NCBI RefSeq assembly: GCF_938031315.1
Contig: NZ_CALHHT010000091.1
Coordinates: 1 to 5,133 of the forward strand
Reading direction: 5' to 3'
Source: an uncultured Campylobacter sp.
Lineage (GTDB): Bacteria > Campylobacterota > Campylobacteria > Campylobacterales > Campylobacteraceae
Length of the DNA: 5,133 bases
Numbering within the stretch: the stretch's first letter is position 1; every line of letters starts with the position of its first letter. The position numbers and the translations under genes are program-made. Below, piece after piece: positions 1-3,875 of this stretch. A model generated the notes under the pieces. That model worked only from the letters and a program-made list of their open reading frames with translations, was not told the DNA's origin and searched no databases.

Positions 1-11
1 AAATTTATAAA

Positions 12-31
12 CGGCGAGTGATTTTTCGCCG
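12..31 (-). terminator. Weak terminator-like hairpin
   Basis: CGGCGA (12-17) pairs with TCGCCG (26-31) across an 8-base loop. Read on the minus strand, the stem is followed by TTTATAAATTT, a broken T-rich tail. On the plus strand there is no T tail. No minus-strand gene that would need it is evident in the adjacent bases, so this may be chance or a relic. Confidence 0.25.
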
Positions 32-244
32 CCGCGACGATGAGCTTTTGCGTAAAATTTCATCCATAAAGCGGTAAAATTCCATGCCCAAAACTACGCG
101 CGCGAAAGCAAATTTTATGCCGAAAGCGCGCCGTACCTTAAGCCGTGGATTTAAAACGAAATCTAAATTTGCGCCGTTAAATTTCAACCCCCGCTCGCAA
201 AATCAGGCAAAATTTCGCGCGGAATTTCATTTTTAAATCTGTTA

Positions 245-264
245 TTAAGCCATTTTTGGCTTAA
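245..264 (+). other. Perfect 8-bp hairpin just upstream of the tRNA
   Basis: TTAAGCCA (245-252) and TGGCTTAA (257-264) form a perfect 8-bp stem around a TTTT loop, ending 15 bases before the tRNA. It could terminate transcription arriving from the left (T-rich loop, then ATTACATTTT), or it could lie in the tRNA precursor leader. A TATTAA preceded by TG (240-248) just upstream is a poor extended -10 candidate. The role is inferred; the base pairing is directly visible. Confidence 0.4.
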
Positions 265-279
265 ATTACATTTTCATTC

Positions 280-367
280 GGGTAGATGTCCGAGCGGTCG
301 AAGGAGCGCGCCTCGAAAGCGCGTAAGGCGTCAGCCTTCTAGGGTTCGAATCCCTATCTACCCGCCA
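280..367 (+). tRNA. tRNA-Ser (anticodon CGA)
   Basis: This is a class II tRNA gene with its CCA encoded. The acceptor arm GGGTAGA (280-286) pairs with TCTACCC (357-363), followed by discriminator G364 and CCA 365-367. The anticodon stem CGCGC (307-311)/GCGCG (319-323) encloses loop CTCGAAA with anticodon CGA at 314-316, which reads serine codon UCG. A long variable arm (AAGGC/GCCTT, about 325-338) is diagnostic of Ser, Leu or Tyr isoacceptors. The T arm TAGGG (340-344)/CCCTA (352-356) carries the TTCGAAT loop. A CGA-specific serine tRNA is redundant if a UGA isoacceptor exists, and would fit a genome with frequent UCG codons. Confidence 0.97.
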
Positions 368-393
368 TTCATTCAAATTTCACCCAATACTTT

Positions 394-397
394 GGAG
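394..397 (+). promoter_or_regulatory. Shine-Dalgarno of the GrpB-family gene
   Basis: GGAG lies 5 bases before ATG 403. It selects this ATG over a second in-frame ATG at 424. No separate promoter is obvious in the 35 bases after the tRNA, so readthrough from the tRNA transcript is possible. Confidence 0.75.
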
Positions 398-402
398 TTA
401 AG

Positions 403-951
403 ATGAGCAATAAACTCCTTTCGATGAGCCTGCAGGAGCTGTGGCGGCTCTTTCCGATACGTCTCGTGCCGCACGATCCGCGCTGGGGCGTTTGGTTTAG
501 ACAGGAGCGCGAAATTCTGCGCGGCCTGCTGCAAGATCATGGCGAGATCAAGATCCACCATATCGGCAGCACCGCGGTAAGCGGGATCTGGGCGAAGCCG
601 ATCGTAGATATTTTGATCGAATGCTCGGATATTGCCGCCGCCAAGCAGCGCCTGATAGACGCGGGCTATCTGCTAATGAGCGAAAGCGAGAGCCGCTGCA
701 GCCTAAATAAGGGCTACACCGAAGCGGGATTTGCCGAGCGCGTTTTTCACATGCATTTGCGAAATTTCGGCGATGCGGACGAGATATTTTTTAGAGATTT
801 TTTGCGAGCGAATGCGGATATCGCTGGGCGGTACGAGGCGCTTAAATTAGAGCTTTGCAAGCGATTCGAGTTCGACCGCGACGCCTATACTGCGGCAAAA
901 AGCGAATTTGTGCTTAAATTTACGCGCATCGCTAAAGAAAACTCGAAATAG
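403..951 (+). CDS. GrpB family protein (UPF0157, nucleotidyltransferase fold)
   Basis: This 182-residue protein matches the full length of the GrpB/UPF0157 family, which has a nucleotidyltransferase-like fold. It shows the family signatures in order: a V-P-H-D-P-x-W segment near residues 22-28, HIGSTAV at 53-59, KPIVDI at 65-70 with Asp69 a likely metal or catalytic position, HMHLR at 116-120, FRDFLRAN at 130-137, and a C-terminal Y-x-x-x-K-x-x-F segment at 162-169. It should be cytosolic; no signal peptide or membrane segment is visible. Family biochemistry is poorly defined. Some relatives are fused to CoaE dephospho-CoA kinase, but this one stands alone. The start is fixed by GGAG five bases upstream. 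The gene follows the serine tRNA on the same strand and may share its transcript. The family call is firm; the substrate is unknown. Confidence 0.93.
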   Translation: MSNKLLSMSLQELWRLFPIRLVPHDPRWGVWFRQEREILRGLLQDHGEIKIHHIGSTAVSGIWAKPIVDILIECSDIAAAKQRLIDAGYLLMSESESRCSLNKGYTEAGFAERVFHMHLRNFGDADEIFFRDFLRANADIAGRYEALKLELCKRFEFDRDAYTAAKSEFVLKFTRIAKENSK

Positions 952-1008
952 CCGCGTAAATTTATCCTCTGCGTAGAAGCTCGCTCGTTAAAAGCGATAA
1001 AAAATGGC

Positions 1009-1130
1009 TAAATTTTATAAACAAAACGTGCGGACAGTACCGCACATTGCAGATTAGTTTTTATAAAATTTTGACCGTAATTTCAAATTTAAAGAGCGAC
1101 CGCCAGCTATCTATAGATAAATTTTATAAA
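1009..1130. repeat. Nested inverted repeat with a third direct copy
   Basis: AAATTTTATAAA at 1010-1021 is perfectly complementary to TTTATAAAATTT at 1060-1071, and the same 12-mer recurs directly at 1119-1130 (13 identical bases counting the leading T). Inside the first pair sits a second, GC-rich hairpin, GTGCGG (1028-1033)/CCGCAC (1040-1045) with a 6-base loop. The folded structure would be a 12-bp AT stem capped by an internal hairpin. It could end transcription from the GrpB-family gene, whose stop is about 60 bases upstream, or be a remnant of a small palindromic repeat. AT-rich words are common in this genome, so chance contributes. Confidence 0.45.
1028..1062 (+). terminator. Possible terminator of the GrpB-family gene
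   Basis: A GC-rich 6-bp stem (GTGCGG/CCGCAC, 1028-1045) is followed on the plus strand by TTTTT at 1058-1062, but 12 bases intervene. That is too far for a standard intrinsic terminator unless the outer AT stem joins in. Position 77 bases after the stop is plausible. Weak call. Confidence 0.25.
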
Positions 1131-1263
1131 TTCCGCTAGCGACAAAGTCGTCCACAAAACGCGCCGTATCACCTATCGCCGTATCATACCGCAAACGAAA
1201 GGTGTTCCCGCGCTTCGGTACAAGTTTAAATTTAAAAGCCTACGCGTCATAAATTTTAAACAT
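1111..1263 (-). pseudogene. Possible decayed small reading frame
   Basis: On the minus strand, codons from ATG 1263 run to TAG 1242-1240 after seven residues. In the same frame, 42 sense codons then run to TAG 1113-1111. The second part has a protein-like composition, with a stretch reading R-Y-D-T-A-I-G-D-T-A-R-F-V-D-D-F (about 1194 to 1147), and the frame is also open upstream of the ATG to about 1300. No ATG follows the internal stop and I see no ribosome-binding site. I do not recognise a family. It may be the 3' remnant of a lost gene, interrupted by one nonsense codon, or random sequence. Confidence 0.22.
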
Positions 1264-1290
1264 TCCACAAAAATATGGGCTCGTAAATTC

Positions 1291-1331
1291 GCTAAAAAAT
1301 TTAAAGCGGCGAGATTTAAAATTCCTCGCCG
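1291..1331 (-). terminator. Terminator of the ridA / PLP-enzyme operon
   Basis: On the minus strand, CGGCGAG (1331-1325) and CTCGCCG (1313-1307) form a perfect 7-bp stem with an 11-base loop, followed by CTTTAAATTTTTT. It lies 35 bases after the stop codon of the PLP enzyme, in the right place and orientation for an intrinsic terminator. The interrupted T tract makes it moderate rather than strong. Confidence 0.6.
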
Positions 1332-1366
1332 TTAGCTAGCCGCGCAAATCCGTCTGGCGCTTAAAT

Positions 1367-2452
1367 TTAATGATCGCTCTTCAGCCCCGCGCCGCAAAGC
1401 GGGATGATGCTATCTCCTTGCAGATCGCGGCTTTCTTTGTAGCGCAGATACGCCGCGTAGGTAGCCGCGGTCGTGTGCTCGACGTAAAATCCGCCGCGCG
1501 CAAGCGCCGCTCTGGCAGGCAGTATATCGCTCTCGCTCGCTAAGATCACCTCGCGCTCGCCAGCGTAGCTAGAGCCAAGAATTTCGCTCGCGCGCATCGG
1601 TCTTGCGATCGCGATACCCTCCGCTAGCGTCGGCTGCGGCTCTATCGCGCGCGCCGTACCTTCGGCGTCAAAAAGCGGAGCGCAACGCTCGCCCTGAACG
1701 ATGAAAATTTTTGGCAGCGCTTCGATAAGACCGCCCTCATATAGCTCGCCTAGCGCCGCTTGAGCGCCCAGCAGCAGCGTGCCGTTGCCCACGGGGATGA
1801 AGATATTGCGCGGCACCCTGCCCAGCTGCTCGTAGATCTCATAAATGTAGCTCTTCGTGCCCTCGTAAAAGATCGGATTATAAACGTGGTTGGCGTAATA
1901 GATCTGCTCCTGCGCGGCCTTTTTGCGGCACGCATCCGCCGTCTCGTCGCGGCTGCCGTCAAAGACCGTGACGTGCGCGCCGTGGCTTTTGATCATATCG
2001 ATCTTTTTGGGCGACGTGCCCTTCGGGACGTAAATTTCGCACTCAATGCCCGCGCGAGCACAGTACGCCGCCACGGCATTGCCTGCGTTGCCGCTGGAGT
2101 CTTGCAGCACCTTTTTCACGCCGATATTTTTGGCATGCAGCACCAAAACCACCGCACCGCGATCTTTAAACGAAAGCGTAGGCATCGCGTAATCGAGCTT
2201 GAGGTAAAGTTCTTCGCCGAATTTTACGCTCGCCGTGAGCCCCTCGCCCATCGAAATTTCTCTAAATTTAGCCGTGTCGATACCCATAAACCTGCGGTAT
2301 CTAAAGATGCTAAACTCGCTTTGATCTACGAGCGCGGGGTTAAATTTAGGCGCATCGGAGTTTAGCTTATACAGCCCGCCGCAGTCGCATTTATAGCTCA
2401 AAGTATCGATGGGCGCGTGCTTGCCGCAGCCCGTGCAGATGAAATCGCTCAT
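1367..2452 (-). CDS. Threonine synthase-like PLP-dependent enzyme
   Basis: This 361-residue protein is a cytosolic PLP fold-type II enzyme of the threonine synthase group. An N-terminal zinc-ribbon-like segment carries Cys6, Cys9, Cys22 and Cys24. The PLP-lysine motif is SFKDRG (94-99, Lys96). SSGNAGNAVAAY (119-130) is the Asn-containing cofactor or substrate loop, PVGNGT (220-225) is the phosphate-binding turn, and PLCGAGLKS (351-359) is the C-terminal strand. In classic threonine synthases a Thr or Ser faces the pyridine nitrogen in that strand; here the matching residue appears to be Cys353. It is the second gene of an operon with ridA, starting one base after the ridA stop. Coupling to RidA suggests an enzyme that releases an enamine, such as a serine/threonine or diaminopropionate-type lyase, rather than biosynthetic ThrC. 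Cysteate-synthase-like chemistry is another option. Family firm, reaction unproven. Confidence 0.88.
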   Translation of the reverse strand: MSDFICTGCGKHAPIDTLSYKCDCGGLYKLNSDAPKFNPALVDQSEFSIFRYRRFMGIDTAKFREISMGEGLTASVKFGEELYLKLDYAMPTLSFKDRGAVVLVLHAKNIGVKKVLQDSSGNAGNAVAAYCARAGIECEIYVPKGTSPKKIDMIKSHGAHVTVFDGSRDETADACRKKAAQEQIYYANHVYNPIFYEGTKSYIYEIYEQLGRVPRNIFIPVGNGTLLLGAQAALGELYEGGLIEALPKIFIVQGERCAPLFDAEGTARAIEPQPTLAEGIAIARPMRASEILGSSYAGEREVILASESDILPARAALARGGFYVEHTTAATYAAYLRYKESRDLQGDSIIPLCGAGLKSDH

Positions 2453-2462
2453 TTTAGCTCCT
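2453..2462 (-). promoter_or_regulatory. Coupled Shine-Dalgarno inside the end of ridA
   Basis: The last ridA codons, AGT-AGG-AGC-TAA, contain AGGAGC (2462-2457), four bases before the ATG of the PLP enzyme at 2452. The stop and the next start are separated by a single A (TAAAATG). This arrangement favours translational coupling and a fixed ratio of the two proteins. Confidence 0.85.
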
Positions 2463-2846
2463 ACTTTTCTCTTTTATTTTTGCGACGGCCTCGATCTCTA
2501 CAAGGCAGCCGAAATGTAGAGCCGTAGTCGGCACCACGACGCGGGCGGGCTTGTGCGCGCCGAAAAACAGCGCGTACTGCTCGTCGAGCACGTCCCAGTT
2601 CGTGACGTCAGGCGTATAGACGCGGCACATCCGCACGTCGCCTTTATCCGCACCCGCGGCGGCCAGCACTGCCGCGACGTTGCTTAGAGCCTGCGCGGTC
2701 TGCGCAGCAAGACCCTCCGGAACGGCCCCCGTGCGCGGATCCACGCTTAGCTGCCCCGAGACGTAGAGCGTGCCGTCGTCGTCTAAGATGCCCGGCGCAT
2801 AATGCGCCTTTTTCGGCGCGAAACCGCTTGGATAAATTTCTTTCAT
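2454..2846 (-). CDS. ridA: RidA family protein (enamine/imine deaminase)
   Basis: This 130-residue protein is a full-length member of the RidA (YjgF/YER057c/UK114) family, small cytosolic trimers. Archetypal members hydrolyse 2-aminoacrylate and related enamines or imines to keto acids plus ammonia, protecting PLP enzymes. Visible signatures are YVSGQL (28-33), the P-A-R triplet with Arg102, the residue that holds the substrate carboxylate in active RidA proteins, and LVEIEAVA (115-122). Glu117 stands 15 residues after Arg102, the same spacing as the Arg105/Glu120 pair of E. coli homologues. Retention of the Arg argues for true deaminase activity. The start is set by AAGGAG five bases upstream. 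It is first in an operon with a threonine-synthase-like enzyme and is divergent from a PAS-HTH regulator. In C. jejuni, Cj1388 (RidA) is likewise divergent from Cj1387c. The Rid subgroup is not certain. Confidence 0.92.
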   Translation of the reverse strand: MKEIYPSGFAPKKAHYAPGILDDDGTLYVSGQLSVDPRTGAVPEGLAAQTAQALSNVAAVLAAAGADKGDVRMCRVYTPDVTNWDVLDEQYALFFGAHKPARVVVPTTALHFGCLVEIEAVAKIKEKSRS

Positions 2847-2860
2847 TTAAGCTCCTTTGC

Positions 2861-2876
2861 ATATAAAATTTTATAT
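2861..2876. repeat. 16-bp perfect palindrome upstream of ridA
   Basis: ATATAAAATTTTATAT is a perfect palindrome beginning 15 bases upstream of the ridA ATG, overlapping the likely -10 or start region of ridA. A regulator bound here would block ridA transcription. It could also be ordinary AT-rich promoter DNA. Confidence 0.4.
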
Positions 2877-2913
2877 AATTTTACTCTAAATTTATTAAAG
2901 ATATATAAATATT

Positions 2914-2958
2914 TCTATAAATTTGCAAAAATTTTAAAATTTGATCTAAATTTATAGA
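2914..2958. repeat. 11-bp inverted repeat, candidate operator
   Basis: TCTATAAATTT (2914-2924) is the exact reverse complement of AAATTTATAGA (2948-2958), with 23 bases between. The right arm region also contains TCTAAATTTAT (2945-2955), which recurs as a direct repeat at 2885-2895. The arm centres are 34 bp apart, roughly three helical turns, so two bound dimers could sit on one face. Placement immediately before the regulator start suits autoregulation. The AAATTT core is common in this genome, which lowers the weight. Confidence 0.4.
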
Positions 2959-2967
2959 TTTTTTTAT

Positions 2968-3705
2968 ATGGAATTTAAGGAACTCAAATTGAATCAGCTT
3001 TTGCAGACCTTTATACCGACCGCGCACCTTATTAAAAATACGATCGGCGATTGCGAGGTGGTTATCCACGATATGAGCACGCCGCAAAACTCTGTCGTTT
3101 TTGTCCTTGGCGACGTAACGGGCAGGAGGATCGGTCAAAGCTTCGATCATCTGGTAAAGGACGTGTTGCTAAGTAAAAATTTTGAAAACGACTGCACCGC
3201 AAACTACTACTTCACCGCGCAAAACGGCAAGCTCATACGCTCCTCGACTTCGCTGATCCGCGGCGCAGACGGCAAAGTAGTAGGCGCGCTATGCGTAAAT
3301 ATCGATACCTCAAGCGCCATGGCGGCATACAAAGCAATAAAAAATCTTCTGCCGAACGCAAAGCTCGATAGCAAGCAGCTGCAAGGCGCAAATTTTATCG
3401 ACGGAAGCTGCAATAGCGCGGCATTAGATGAAGTGAGCTTAAATGACGGCGTAAATTTAGAAACGCAAAGCTCTAACGATTTGCAGCAAAATATCCTTGA
3501 CATCGTCCAAGACCTGATCGCATCGGCTACGCACGATCTGGATGTAGAGCGGATGAAGAAAGAGGATCGAAAGCGCATCGTAAAATTTCTCGCGCAAAAA
3601 GGAATTTTTGAGGTAAAGGGTGCGGTGGAGCTCGTCGCAAAGGCGCTTAGGACGCAGAAAGTCACGATTTACTCGTATATGGATGAGGTAAAGAAGGAGA
3701 GCTAG
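2968..3705 (+). CDS. YheO/DauR-type PAS-HTH transcriptional regulator (HeuR-like)
   Basis: This 245-residue cytosolic regulator has an N-terminal YheO-like PAS domain (about 10-122), with CEVVIHDMS at 29-37 and the strand pair around LIRSSTSLIRGADGKVVGAL (89-108). A variable linker (about 123-175) rich in Ser, Asn and Gln follows. The C-terminal DauR-type helix-turn-helix (about 192-243) contains the typical GIFEVKGAVELVAKAL (212-227) and then the TIYSYM recognition region (233-238). Family members include DauR, a regulator of D-arginine use in Pseudomonas, and, as I recall, C. jejuni HeuR (Cj1387c), linked to haem uptake. Divergence from ridA suggests it controls the ridA operon and itself. 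Start doubt: ATG 2968 has no ribosome-binding site, whereas in-frame TTG 2989 has AAGGA seven bases before it and would begin close to where the PAS domain does, giving 238 residues. The ligand is unknown. Confidence 0.9.
   Translation: MEFKELKLNQLLQTFIPTAHLIKNTIGDCEVVIHDMSTPQNSVVFVLGDVTGRRIGQSFDHLVKDVLLSKNFENDCTANYYFTAQNGKLIRSSTSLIRGADGKVVGALCVNIDTSSAMAAYKAIKNLLPNAKLDSKQLQGANFIDGSCNSAALDEVSLNDGVNLETQSSNDLQQNILDIVQDLIASATHDLDVERMKKEDRKRIVKFLAQKGIFEVKGAVELVAKALRTQKVTIYSYMDEVKKES
2977..2991 (+). promoter_or_regulatory. Alternative start: AAGGA plus TTG
   Basis: AAGGA at 2977-2981, then seven bases, then in-frame TTG at 2989-2991. This is a better initiation site than ATG 2968, which is preceded only by a T/A run. 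If it is used, the first seven residues of the longer reading are leader DNA. Confidence 0.5.
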
Positions 3706-3715
3706 CCGCGGTGCA

Positions 3716-3735
3716 TAAATTTGATCTCAAATTTA
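3716..3735. repeat. 9-bp inverted repeat downstream of the regulator
   Basis: TAAATTTGA (3716-3724) and TCAAATTTA (3727-3735) are exact reverse complements with a 2-base gap. This is too tight for a full RNA hairpin, but it has the shape of a protein-binding palindrome. It overlaps the next hairpin by two bases. No function is assigned. Confidence 0.35.
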
Positions 3736-3757
3736 ATAAGCGTTGCGCGCCTTATTA
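3734..3757. terminator. Possible bidirectional terminator between convergent genes
   Basis: TAATAAG (3734-3740) pairs with CTTATTA (3751-3757). The stem can extend by two more pairs past a one-base bulge, leaving a 5-base loop. It lies 28 bases after the regulator stop and about 118 bases beyond the transferase stop. The stem is AT-rich, the minus-strand tail is only AATTT, and there is no T run on the plus strand, so the call rests mainly on position. Confidence 0.3.
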
Positions 3758-3875
3758 TCAGCGTAGCCATTGGAGTGACGCAAATTTAATCTGAATTTGA
3801 TGAATCGATCAAAAGTGGGATGCGCCAATTCCTAGTTCATGCGGCTTGTAGTGCAATAAAAGCAAAACTCATCTA

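Larger units (their letters stand above)
1..279. other. Left-edge non-coding stretch
   Basis: I see no convincing gene here. A minus-strand frame (187 to 5, about 60 codons) starts only at TTG with no usable ribosome-binding site and encodes an Arg/Lys-rich sequence I do not recognise. A plus-strand frame of about 50 codons from 84 is equally basic and unsupported. The stretch is dominated by AAATTT words mixed with CG-rich words, which is typical of the intergenic DNA elsewhere in this window. It holds two hairpins, listed separately, and presumably the tRNA promoter near its right end. A decayed gene cannot be excluded. Confidence 0.5.
952..1366. other. 415-base intergenic region between convergent genes
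   Basis: This AT-rich gap lies between two convergent genes, the GrpB-family gene (+) and the PLP enzyme (-). No complete gene is visible. It contains a nested inverted repeat with an extra copy of its arm, a short direct repeat CGCCGTATCA (1162-1171 and 1177-1186), a minus-strand reading frame that looks decayed, and a terminator-like hairpin next to the PLP enzyme. Each is listed separately. The length is unusual compared with the tight spacing elsewhere and suggests gene loss here. Confidence 0.6.
2847..2967. promoter_or_regulatory. AT-rich divergent promoter region (ridA / regulator)
   Basis: These 121 bases must hold promoters for both ridA (-) and the regulator (+). The ridA Shine-Dalgarno AAGGAG sits at 2857-2852. 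Several TATAAT-like words occur, including TATAAT on the plus strand at 2874-2879 and TATAAA on the minus strand within 2873-2868. The latter would give ridA a very short leader. Campylobacter vegetative promoters usually lack a clear -35 box, so the start sites cannot be chosen by eye. The palindromes listed separately are candidate operators, most simply for the divergent regulator. Confidence 0.7.

Noticed and set aside
5..187. Minus-strand frame of 60 codons encoding a basic protein
   Set aside because: TTG start without a ribosome-binding site, composition driven by AAATTT and CG words, overlaps a hairpin, and matches no family I recognise.
84..236. Plus-strand frame of about 50 codons starting ATGCCC
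   Set aside because: No good ribosome-binding site and a Lys/Arg/Phe-rich composition expected from AAATTT-rich DNA.
280..402. tRNA 3' end as an attachment site of an integrated element
   Set aside because: No second copy of the tRNA 3' end and no integrase gene are present in the window.
1760..2365. Long plus-strand frame opposite the PLP enzyme
   Set aside because: It is the antisense of a gene with full family motifs, a common artefact in GC-rich coding DNA; no own ribosome-binding site or family signature.
3207..3665. Minus-strand frame opposite the regulator
   Set aside because: Antisense of a clear PAS-HTH gene; Ser/Phe/Cys-rich composition is typical of a shadow frame.
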